Shown here piece after piece: positions 1-7,773 of a stretch of 64,000 nt of DNA. Under the pieces are notes generated by a model. The model was given only the letters and a program-made list of their open reading frames with translations. It was not told the origin of the DNA and made no database searches. Source of the DNA: Flavobacterium sp. N1736. Its GTDB lineage: Bacteria > Bacteroidota > Bacteroidia > Flavobacteriales > Flavobacteriaceae. Made by a program: the position numbers and the translations under genes. Numbering within the stretch: position 1 is the stretch's first letter; every line of letters begins with the position of its first letter. The stretch covers positions 1,302,001 to 1,366,000 of the forward strand of contig NZ_CP109994.1 in assembly GCF_025947065.1 (NCBI RefSeq), given 5' to 3'.

Positions 1-2515
1 ATCGATGAGTGTTTTTCAGGAAATGAGACAAAAAGGGTACCTTGATTTGAGTTCATCGTATACAGGTAGATTTGGAGGAGCTTATAATATTCTTGCAAAA
101 GAGATTAACAATTACAATACCAGTGGTGGTCAATACGGAGTTAAAAATGACCAACCGTATATTAACGAATTCCTAAAAAAATACGAACTGGCAAATACAG
201 ATTGGTTCAGTGTTTTATTTAGACCATCTATTACTCAAAACCACTCATTAAGTTTTTCTGGTGGTGGAAAAAACAATACATTTTATGCTTCTCTTGGATA
301 TTACACAGATCCGGGATGGACTATTGCTGATAATGTAAAACAGTTAACATCAAACATTAAAGGGACTTTCTTTGTAAACGACAGATTAAATATTACAGTT
401 TCGAGTATGGGTTCGGTACGTAATCAACAAGCTCCGGGATCTTACGAAAGTAAAGAAGATGTGGTATTTGGAAAAACAACGAGAGATTTTGACATCAACC
501 CGTTTAATTATGTTTTAAGTACAAGCAGAACTTTAAGACCTTATGATGATAATGGTAATTATGAATACTACCAAAACAACTGGGCGCCAATGAATATCAT
601 CAACGAATTAGAAAATAATACGTTAGATATTAAAGTAAATGATATTCGTTTTCAGGTTGATTTAGATTATAAAATCAACAAAAATTTAACTTACAATCTT
701 ACAGGTTCTGCACGTTATGCAAACACTTCAAGAGAGCATAAAATTTATGAAGGTTCAAATGTTGTTGCAGCCTATAATGCAGGTGTGGGAGATAATGTAA
801 ATACAACAATACAAAGTGCCAACGTATTTTTATATCAAAACCCAAATGATTTAACAGCGCCAAAAGTGTCTGTTTTACCAGAAGGAGGTTTTTTAAGAAA
901 ATATACAAATGACCTGACTTCTTACAACATTAGAAATAGTGTTACGTATAGAAATACAATTAAAGACAAGCATGAAATTGAAGGTTTTTTTGGTACAGAG
1001 CTTAGATCTGTAGACAGAAATAATGACAATTTTACTGCTGTAGGTATTCAGTATGACAAAGGTCTTGTACCATTTATTGATCCTAAAATCATTGAAAAAA
1101 TTGTAAATGGAGGAGATTCATATTATGAGTTTGGTGAAGAAAGAGAAAGAACGGTTGGTTTCTTCGGTAAAGTAGGTTATACATACGATCGTCGTTATAC
1201 AGGATCTATTACAGGTCGTTATGACGGATCTAACAGACAAGGAAACAGCAATTCATCAAGATGGCTGCCAACTTATACATTTAGTGGAAAATGGAATGTG
1301 GCTGAAGAAAGCTTCATGAAAAATGTAGAATCTGTTAATACTTTGGCTTTAAGAGCTTCTTACGGGCTTACTGCAACGGCTGGTCCTGCAACAAACTCAT
1401 TAGCTATTTACAAAAGTTTTATAACAGATCGTTTTAACCTTTCTGATAGAGAAAATGCTATTAGAATTGAAGATTTACAAAATCAGGATTTAACTTGGGA
1501 AAAACAATTTGAAACTAACATTGGTGTAGATTTAGGTATGTTTAACAATAGAGTACAATTAACAACAGATGTATACAGACGTAAAGCGTTTGATTTGATT
1601 GATTATGTAATTACTTCAGGAGTTGGAGGACAATCTGTTAAACAAGGTAACAATGCCGATATGGAAACTAAAGGTATTGAGCTTGGATTTACTACTCAAA
1701 ACATTGTAACAGATAGTTTTAAGTGGTCAACAACATTAAACTTCTCAGTTTATGATCAAAAAATTACAAAATTAGCAAACAAACCATCAGCATTTGATTT
1801 GGTTGATTCTAATGGAGGAAATACAGTAGGACATCCTAGAAACTCGATCTATTCGTATCAGTTTACAGGATTAAACAATCAGGGATTACCAACTTTTATT
1901 TTACAGGACGGCGCTACAAATAACATTACAGAAGCTGACTTTCAGGATACGAATGATGTTACTAAATACTTGAAATATGAAGGATCAATTGAGCCTAATA
2001 AATCAGTTGGTTTAGCAAATACATTTACGTATAAAAACTGGTCATTGTATGTATTTGTTGTAGGATCTGGCGGAAACAAAGTTCGTTTGAACCCAGTTTA
2101 TAGCAATGAATATACTGATTTAACAGTATTTACAAAAGAATATGCAAATCGTTGGATAAATCCTGGCGATGAAAATGTAACTAATGTTCCTGTTATTGCA
2201 GATAAATTATTAAATAGAAATTACGGAGAAAATGATTTACAAATCGCATACAACACCTATAACTTCTCTGATGTAAGAGTTGCAGACGGTGATTTTGTGA
2301 GATTGAAAAATGTTTCTCTAAGCTGGGAATTTCCTAAAGATTACAAGAAAAAATTAGGAGTGAGCACTTTTACATTAAAAGGATCAGCAGTAAATCCATG
2401 GTTGATTTATTCAGATAAGAGATTACACGGTCAGGATCCTGAATTCCGTAATACAGGAGGAGTTGCTTTCCCAATCACTTCTCAATACACATTTACTTTA
2501 AATGTTTCATTCTAA
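1..2515 (+). CDS. SusC/RagA-family TonB-dependent outer-membrane receptor (5' end cut by window)
   Basis: About 836 C-terminal residues of a SusC-like TonB-linked outer-membrane transporter are present; the family is usually near 1000 residues, so the signal peptide and at least part of the plug lie upstream of the window. The visible part is a beta-barrel rich in alternating aromatic/polar strands and Asn/Gly turns, with the SusC-like stretch NTDWFSVLF followed by HSLSFSGGGKNNTFYAS near the start. It ends in NVSF; a terminal Phe is the usual outer-membrane assembly signal. The reading frame is open through base 2, so the first Met at base 5 is internal. The SusD partner starts 12 bases downstream. 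The two would import a ligand too large for porins using TonB energy. The substrate is not readable from sequence. Confidence 0.95.
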   Translation, partial: SMSVFQEMRQKGYLDLSSSYTGRFGGAYNILAKEINNYNTSGGQYGVKNDQPYINEFLKKYELANTDWFSVLFRPSITQNHSLSFSGGGKNNTFYASLGYYTDPGWTIADNVKQLTSNIKGTFFVNDRLNITVSSMGSVRNQQAPGSYESKEDVVFGKTTRDFDINPFNYVLSTSRTLRPYDDNGNYEYYQNNWAPMNIINELENNTLDIKVNDIRFQVDLDYKINKNLTYNLTGSARYANTSREHKIYEGSNVVAAYNAGVGDNVNTTIQSANVFLYQNPNDLTAPKVSVLPEGGFLRKYTNDLTSYNIRNSVTYRNTIKDKHEIEGFFGTELRSVDRNNDNFTAVGIQYDKGLVPFIDPKIIEKIVNGGDSYYEFGEERERTVGFFGKVGYTYDRRYTGSITGRYDGSNRQGNSNSSRWLPTYTFSGKWNVAEESFMKNVESVNTLALRASYGLTATAGPATNSLAIYKSFITDRFNLSDRENAIRIEDLQNQDLTWEKQFETNIGVDLGMFNNRVQLTTDVYRRKAFDLIDYVITSGVGGQSVKQGNNADMETKGIELGFTTQNIVTDSFKWSTTLNFSVYDQKITKLANKPSAFDLVDSNGGNTVGHPRNSIYSYQFTGLNNQGLPTFILQDGATNNITEADFQDTNDVTKYLKYEGSIEPNKSVGLANTFTYKNWSLYVFVVGSGGNKVRLNPVYSNEYTDLTVFTKEYANRWINPGDENVTNVPVIADKLLNRNYGENDLQIAYNTYNFSDVRVADGDFVRLKNVSLSWEFPKDYKKKLGVSTFTLKGSAVNPWLIYSDKRLHGQDPEFRNTGGVAFPITSQYTFTLNVSF

Positions 2516-2527
2516 TATATAATTAAT

Positions 2528-4009
2528 ATGAAAAATATAAAAATAACACTTTCATTATTATTACTGATAAGCATTAGTAGTTGCGATGAATTTCTATCAG
2601 AAGTACCAGATAACAGAACACAAATTAATACACCTGAAAAAATTTCAGAGTTATTAGTTACAGCATATCCTAGCAGAAGTTACATAGTAATAGGAGAAAC
2701 AATGTCTGATAACGTGTTTGACAGTAGAATTACGGAGTCAGATTTAGATAACGAACAAAGTTTTAACTGGGAAATGCAAACCCAATCCGGATTAGATACT
2801 GAATCTGCTTTTTGGAATGCATCTTATGAAGCTATTGCAGCAGCAAATCAGGCTTTGTCTGCCATTGAAGAACTTGGAAGCCCGGCTAGTTTGAATCCTC
2901 AAAAAGGAGAAGCATTAATTGCAAGAGCTTATTCTCATTTTATGTTGGTTTCTTTTTGGGCAAATCGCTACAATCCTGCAACTGCCGCAACAGATTTAGG
3001 AGTTCCGTATATAACAGAACCGGAAGGAGCTTTGTTAGTAAGTTACAAACGTAATACTGTAAAAGAAGTATTTGATTTTATTGAACAAGATATTATCGAA
3101 GGTTTAAAAAATGTTACAAGTGATTACAAAGAGCCTAAATACCATTTTAATGTAGCTGCAGCAAGAGCTTTTGCAGCCCGTTTTTATCTGGTAAAAGGAG
3201 ATTGGGATAAAGTATTAGAGTTTTCAAAAGAAATGGGTACTAAACCAACAACGCTTAGAGATTATGTTGCTTTTAATGCAGCAGCATCTGCCCAAAAACC
3301 TTTGGAATATTCAAAAGTAGAACAGCTAACAAATTTATTGGTAGCCTATCCAAATTCAATTGCACGTAGAGGATATGTAAACAGATTTTACTTTTATGCG
3401 AATGAAGAAGATAATATTTTAGGTACAGATACCAACCTTTGGGGAAAACCATGGTTAATTTATACGTCATCTTTTTATAAAAATAACGTAATCATTCCTA
3501 AATTTTACGAATACTTTAAAGTTACTAACGTAACTGCAGGAGTTGGAGAACCTTATACAGGAGTTGTACTTTTAAGCAATGATGAATTATTCTTAAACAG
3601 AATTGAAGCAAATGTGATGAAAAATAATTTTGCAGAAGCTAATACGCAGCTGGAATATCTTTTTTCACTTAGAACATCAGGATACAATGCAGCTACAGAT
3701 AAAGTTACAGAAGCAAATATAGCGGCTAAATATCCGGTTATTGCCGATGAATATACACCATTCTATACTTTAACTCCGCTACAGGCTTCATACATAAAAG
3801 CTATTGCCGAAGCAAGAAGAAGAGAATTCATTCAGGAAGGTTTGAGATGGTTTGATATTAAACGTTTTAATCTTGTAGTAGAGCACGATACATACAATAA
3901 CGGTAATCAAATTGAGAGAAAGAACATCTTGGTTAAAGATGATAAAAGAAGAGCATTGCAAATACCGCAAAGAGCATCAGATAATGGAATCGAAAAAAAT
4001 CCTAGATAA
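2528..4009 (+). CDS. SusD/RagB-family nutrient-binding outer-membrane lipoprotein
   Basis: 493 residues. The N-terminus is a lipoprotein signal: Lys-rich start, hydrophobic LSLLLLISISS, then Cys19 in the lipobox ISSC, followed by the SusD-typical DEFLSEVPDNRTQ. The body has the helical pattern of SusD proteins (AIAAANQALSAIEEL, GEALIARAYSHFMLV, AAARAFAARFYLVKGDWDKVL) and the C-terminal hallmark EARRREFIQEGLRWFDIKRF. SusD proteins cap the SusC barrel and bind the ligand at the cell surface. It follows susC by 12 bases and precedes the metallohydrolase lipoprotein by 18 bases, so one operon is likely. Absence of glycan-degrading enzymes nearby argues against a classical polysaccharide locus. 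Confidence 0.96.
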   Translation: MKNIKITLSLLLLISISSCDEFLSEVPDNRTQINTPEKISELLVTAYPSRSYIVIGETMSDNVFDSRITESDLDNEQSFNWEMQTQSGLDTESAFWNASYEAIAAANQALSAIEELGSPASLNPQKGEALIARAYSHFMLVSFWANRYNPATAATDLGVPYITEPEGALLVSYKRNTVKEVFDFIEQDIIEGLKNVTSDYKEPKYHFNVAAARAFAARFYLVKGDWDKVLEFSKEMGTKPTTLRDYVAFNAAASAQKPLEYSKVEQLTNLLVAYPNSIARRGYVNRFYFYANEEDNILGTDTNLWGKPWLIYTSSFYKNNVIIPKFYEYFKVTNVTAGVGEPYTGVVLLSNDELFLNRIEANVMKNNFAEANTQLEYLFSLRTSGYNAATDKVTEANIAAKYPVIADEYTPFYTLTPLQASYIKAIAEARRREFIQEGLRWFDIKRFNLVVEHDTYNNGNQIERKNILVKDDKRRALQIPQRASDNGIEKNPR

Positions 4010-4027
4010 AAATTTAATTTAATTATT

Positions 4028-4888
4028 ATGAAAATATTAAAAAGATATAAAGCGATTGCAATGATTACAGGAACAATGTTATTTGTTTCCTGTGCTCATG
4101 AAGACCAGCCTACAGAAACACAATTAGATTATACAGTAAAAACCAAAACAGTATTAGATAACTGGATTGACGCTAGTTTTTTAGATCCGTACAACATAAA
4201 AGTATATTATGAGTGGAATCAGAATCTGGTAGATAATAACCGTTACTTATTTCCGCCAACTGTCGATAAAGTACAGCCTGCAATGGAAATAGTAAAAAAA
4301 ATCTGGATTGATAGTTATTCAACAATTGGAGGAGCAGATTTCGTTAAGAAAATTTCTCCAAGAGAATTTGTATTAGTTGGAGGAACAAACTTAAACACAA
4401 CCGGTACAATTACTTTAGGATTAGCAGAAGGCGGACAAAGAGTTACACTTTTTGACATCGATTATTTAAACAAAAAGAGCAGACCTGCTGTTACAGAATT
4501 TATTCATACCATTCAACACGAGTATGTACACATTCTAAACCAGACAAAACCGTTTGATGAGCAAGCCTGGTCAAAATTAACACCATCAGGTTATACAGCA
4601 AGCTGGTATATTCAAAGTACAGCAAGTTCAAGAGCCTTAGGTTTTATAACAAGTTATGCAAGATTAAATATATACGAAGATTTTGCTGAAACTGCTTCAA
4701 CTATTTTAACAAGCTCAAAAGCAGAATATGATGCGATTTTGGCTGGTGTTACAGATGCTACTGCAAAAGCTAATCTTAAAAAGAAAGAAGCAATTGTTGT
4801 TCAGTATTACAAAGATAATTTCAATATGGATTTTTATGCTTTAAGAGATGAAGCACAAAAAAATACAGATTTTATCATAAACAACTAA
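4028..4888 (+). CDS. substrate import-associated zinc metallohydrolase lipoprotein
   Basis: 286 residues with a lipoprotein signal (hydrophobic stretch then Cys in FVSC at residue 22). It carries an HExxH zinc motif, HEYVH, about residues 165-169, preceded by TEFIHTIQ. This matches the family of HExxH lipoproteins that recur beside SusC/SusD pairs in Bacteroidetes (Peptidase_Mx1-like). Role by context: a surface or periplasmic-face hydrolase acting on the ligand taken up by the SusC/D complex. A downstream acidic third zinc ligand is plausible in the segment IYEDFAETAS but I cannot prove it. It is placed third in the operon, between susD and the DUF4302 gene. The substrate is unknown. Confidence 0.88.
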   Translation: MKILKRYKAIAMITGTMLFVSCAHEDQPTETQLDYTVKTKTVLDNWIDASFLDPYNIKVYYEWNQNLVDNNRYLFPPTVDKVQPAMEIVKKIWIDSYSTIGGADFVKKISPREFVLVGGTNLNTTGTITLGLAEGGQRVTLFDIDYLNKKSRPAVTEFIHTIQHEYVHILNQTKPFDEQAWSKLTPSGYTASWYIQSTASSRALGFITSYARLNIYEDFAETASTILTSSKAEYDAILAGVTDATAKANLKKKEAIVVQYYKDNFNMDFYALRDEAQKNTDFIINN

Positions 4889-4934
4889 GAATAACAATAA
4901 TAATGAGTGATAATTAATTTATAAAATCAATATT

Positions 4935-6275
4935 ATGAAAGTAAAACACATATATAAGTATCTGATTCTTGCACTTGTTGCAGTGATATTGGTTGCGTGT
5001 ACAAGTACAGAAGCTGACCCAAAATTTGATCAGACTCCTTTAGAGCGATTAAATGGACAGAAAAAAGAATTAAATGATTTACTGCTTTCATCTTCAGAAG
5101 GATGGAAAGCCGTTTATTACACTGATAGTACACAATTAGGCGGATGGACACATTTATTTAAATTTTTGCCTGATGGAAAAGTAGATATGGCATCTGATTT
5201 TGATGATGGTGACACAAGCATTCACAGAAGCCAGTACGACATTCAATTAGGAAGTGCTGTGAGTTTGGTTTTTACAACAGCAAACAGAATACACCTTTTG
5301 TCACAATCAGATATGTTTCCTACTGCAGCACTTGTAGGTAAAGGATTTTTAGGTGATTTTCAATTCTATTACTATGGAGAAGAAAATGGAGAAATCATAT
5401 TTAGAACCAACAGATCATTTCAGGAATTACGATTCGTAAAAGCCAAAGCATCAGATTGGACAGACTTGTCTAAAAACACGCCTATCATTGAAGCAATTGC
5501 AGGAGATATGACAAGTCCGTTGTTTAGATTATTAGTTGAAAATGACGGAACTACAACAACAAATTACGAATTCGACTTTAATCCGGATGCACGTTTTGGC
5601 ACCGCAACATCATTAGCTCCGGGTTCAGAAGAAGTTTTTCCAATGAGTTTGTCCTATACTGCAACAGGCGCAGTAGTAAAACCGGCAGTAGTTGTTAAAG
5701 GACAAAAATTAACGGATTTTACTTATGACAGTGTAAGTAACACTTTTGTAGCGACAGGAACAGGCGGAGTAAGTGCAACAATTAAATATACAAACGCACC
5801 ACCTAGATTAACAGATGATTACAAACGATTTGTAAACGGACAACCACAGTTTGTAGTAGGATATATCGCAGCCAATTTATATACAGCTCCTACAACTTCT
5901 GATTATTTTAGATACCTGATTAATAAAGTAAACGCTACGTTGCCTGCAGCACAATCAATTGCCAGAGTTCAAATATATTTTAATACTGCTCTTAATGGTA
6001 CTTATATTCAATACCAATTTAATGGTGGAAAAGCAGCTATATCTCACCTTGTAACAACACAAGAAGATGCTGTAAACAAAACTATAAAATTAACTAATGT
6101 TGGTTGGACCCAAAGTGCTGCTAATGTTGCTTTCTTGAAACCTATAGATGATGAATTATTAAATATTAAAGGTTTATACATTAAAAGAGAGGATTTTACA
6201 ATTACATATTCTAACACAATATATACACTAACAAGTGCTTCAAGTAGTTTTAGAATGACAACATATCAGTTATAA
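4935..6275 (+). CDS. DUF4302 domain lipoprotein
   Basis: 446 residues starting with a lipoprotein signal (LILALVAVILVAC, Cys22). The segment LERLNGQKKELNDLLLSS then EGWKAVYYTD and a FLPDGKVDMASDFD strand is the recognisable start of DUF4302 proteins, which are found in SusC/SusD operons of Bacteroidetes. The remainder is beta-rich with no catalytic motif I can identify. It is the last gene of the operon: a strong hairpin terminator follows within 60 bases. It probably is a surface-exposed ligand-binding accessory of the importer; the family has no established biochemical function. Confidence 0.85.
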   Translation: MKVKHIYKYLILALVAVILVACTSTEADPKFDQTPLERLNGQKKELNDLLLSSSEGWKAVYYTDSTQLGGWTHLFKFLPDGKVDMASDFDDGDTSIHRSQYDIQLGSAVSLVFTTANRIHLLSQSDMFPTAALVGKGFLGDFQFYYYGEENGEIIFRTNRSFQELRFVKAKASDWTDLSKNTPIIEAIAGDMTSPLFRLLVENDGTTTTNYEFDFNPDARFGTATSLAPGSEEVFPMSLSYTATGAVVKPAVVVKGQKLTDFTYDSVSNTFVATGTGGVSATIKYTNAPPRLTDDYKRFVNGQPQFVVGYIAANLYTAPTTSDYFRYLINKVNATLPAAQSIARVQIYFNTALNGTYIQYQFNGGKAAISHLVTTQEDAVNKTIKLTNVGWTQSAANVAFLKPIDDELLNIKGLYIKREDFTITYSNTIYTLTSASSSFRMTTYQL

Positions 6276-6305
6276 CAATTTTAGTTCTATTTTTTATTTT
6301 GAAGA

Positions 6306-6331
6306 AAAGCAGCTCAATCTTGGGCTGCTTT
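6306..6331 (+). terminator. Terminator of the susC/susD operon
   Basis: An 8-bp perfect stem (AAAGCAGC with GCTGCTTT) around a 10-base loop, 30 bases after the DUF4302 stop. The T-run after the stem is short. It is preceded by an AT-rich leader (TATTTTTTATTTTGAAGAAAA) that recurs before the next terminator at 6679. Confidence 0.75.
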
Positions 6332-6362
6332 AATAATTAAAAAAATAATATTCAAATTTTAA

Positions 6363-6650
6363 ATGATTACTATGAAAAAGTACATTACACTAAAAAACAT
6401 TGGAATTTTTTATATATTAATACTTTTGGGGACATCATTTGCATTTCCAGAGTACAATAGATATGTATCATATTCAGCAATAGTGATAATGGTACCATTA
6501 CTGATCTTAAAACTTGTAAAGCAAAGAGAAGAAGATAAAGTTAATGGTACGCAGAATTTTAAATTTTCAATTTACAATGTATTGATGGCGGCGGTATTTA
6601 TGGGAATTTTATTTTATCTCATTCACTCAAACTATCCATCAGCATCTTAA
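6363..6650 (+). CDS. Small two-segment membrane protein, unknown function
   Basis: 95 residues from the first ATG; a second in-frame ATG at 6372 (MKKYITLKN) is an equally good start because there is no Shine-Dalgarno to choose between them. Three hydrophobic segments are visible: IGIFYILILLGTSF, YSAIVIMVPLLILKLV and VLMAAVFMGILFYLI, separated by a charged KQREEDK turn, so an inner-membrane protein with two or three spans is likely. I do not recognise the family. It sits alone between two hairpin terminators (6306 and 6679), so it is probably a monocistronic unit rather than part of the SusC/D operon. Confidence 0.7.
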   Translation: MITMKKYITLKNIGIFYILILLGTSFAFPEYNRYVSYSAIVIMVPLLILKLVKQREEDKVNGTQNFKFSIYNVLMAAVFMGILFYLIHSNYPSAS

Positions 6651-6678
6651 CGTTTAGTTTTTATTTTTTATTTTGAAG

Positions 6679-6707
6679 AAAATGCAATTCATCTCGAATT
6701 GCATTTT
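6679..6707 (+). terminator. Strong intrinsic terminator
   Basis: A 12-bp perfect stem (AAAATGCAATTC paired with GAATTGCATTTT), 5-base loop ATCTC, then a T tract. It lies 28 bases after the small membrane protein gene and ends that unit. Confidence 0.9.
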
Positions 6708-6745
6708 TTTTATTTTTTAAAGCCATTTTTAAACTTAAAAATTCA

Positions 6746-6789
6746 GCACTTCGAAACCTTTGTTGCTGTGACCTTTGTAACTTTGAACC
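6746..6789 (+). repeat. Interspersed CCTTTG-word repeat, left of fabG
   Basis: A degenerate tandem of the word ACCTTTG (CGAAACCTTTG, GTGACCTTTG, AACTTTGAACC). The same sequence in reverse complement lies just after fabG (7688-7718), so fabG is flanked by inverted copies. Confidence 0.6.
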
Positions 6790-6934
6790 TTTTTTACGAT
6801 TGCTATTTTTTTAAAAAGGGAATTATCATATATTTGACAAGTCATTCATGCCCCTGAATGAAGCCGTTTTTTTATCATTATTATAAGGATTAAAAATACG
6901 ATAGCTAAAAATAAAAATAAACTTAATTTTGAAT

Positions 6935-7681
6935 ATGAAATTACTAGAAGGAAAAGTTGCCATCATTACAGGCGCTAGTCGTGGAATTGGAAAAGGAATT
7001 GCCGAAGTTTTTGCTAAACATGGAGCAAACGTAGCTTTTACATACAGCTCATCTGCAGCATCTGCAGAAGCTTTAGAAGCAGAATTGAACAGTTTAGGCG
7101 TTAAGGCAAAAGGATACCAGTCGAATGCCGCCGATTTTAATGAAGCGCAAACTTTTGTTGAAGCTGTTTTGGCAGATTTCGGAACAGTTGACATTTTAAT
7201 AAACAACGCAGGAATTACAAAAGATAATTTGTTAATGCGTATGTCTGAAGCTGATTTCGATCAGGTTATTGATGTGAATTTAAAGTCAGTATTTAATATG
7301 ACAAAAGCAATTCAAAAAACCTTTTTAAAACAACGTGCAGGTTCTATTATCAATATTAGTTCAGTAGTTGGAGTATCAGGAAACGCCGGACAAACCAATT
7401 ATGCAGCTTCAAAAGCCGGAGCAATTGGCTTTACAAAATCGGTAGCTTTAGAGTTAGGTTCACGTAATATTCGTTGCAATGCAATTGCACCGGGATTTAT
7501 CGAAACCGAAATGACGGCAAAATTACCGGAAGATGTAGTAAAAGGATGGAGAGACGGAATCCCGTTAAAACGTGGCGGGACTACAGAAGATGTTGCAAAC
7601 GCGTGTCTTTTCTTAGCCTCAGATATGAGTGCCTATATTACAGGACAAGTACTTAATGTTTGTGGAGGAATGCTTACTTAG
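6935..7681 (+). CDS. fabG: 3-oxoacyl-[acyl-carrier-protein] reductase
   Basis: 248 residues, the normal size of FabG. It is a classical short-chain dehydrogenase: NAD(P)-binding glycine motif TGASRGIGKGIAE near the N-terminus, NNAG at the end of the fourth strand (ILINNAGITKDN), catalytic Ser in NISSVVGVSG, and the YxxxK pair in NYAASKAGAIGF. The C-terminus GQVLNVCGGM is typical of FabG (GQxLxVdGGM). It reduces beta-ketoacyl-ACP in fatty-acid elongation using NADPH in the cytosol. The ATG at 6935 is preferred over the in-frame TTG at 6929 because FabG proteins begin with the short MKLLEGKVAIITG. It stands apart from other fatty-acid genes; the next gene is a VWA-like membrane protein. Confidence 0.93.
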   Translation: MKLLEGKVAIITGASRGIGKGIAEVFAKHGANVAFTYSSSAASAEALEAELNSLGVKAKGYQSNAADFNEAQTFVEAVLADFGTVDILINNAGITKDNLLMRMSEADFDQVIDVNLKSVFNMTKAIQKTFLKQRAGSIINISSVVGVSGNAGQTNYAASKAGAIGFTKSVALELGSRNIRCNAIAPGFIETEMTAKLPEDVVKGWRDGIPLKRGGTTEDVANACLFLASDMSAYITGQVLNVCGGMLT

Positions 7682-7687
7682 AAAAGT

Positions 7688-7718
7688 ACAAAGGCACTAA
7701 GTAGCAAAGGTTCAAAGG
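7688..7718 (-). repeat. Interspersed CCTTTG-word repeat, right of fabG
   Basis: Read on the minus strand this matches the repeat at 6746-6789: a run of CCTTTG words separated by GCTACTTAGTG. It is followed by an unrelated AAATCATTAAATC-type word tandem up to 7772. Confidence 0.6.
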
Positions 7719-7773
7719 TTTTTTTATTGGAATCTTTAAATTATTAAATCTTTTCAATCATTAAATCATAAAT

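Noticed and set aside
6842..6861. TCATTCA/TGAATGA hairpin followed by T residues before fabG as an attenuator
   Set aside because: Stem is only 7 bp, there is no leader frame with diagnostic codons, and it lies before an isolated gene; likely incidental.
6826..7206. Minus-strand open frame of 126 codons overlapping fabG
   Set aside because: It lies antisense to a complete fabG, has no recognisable domain, and its composition follows the complementary fabG codons.
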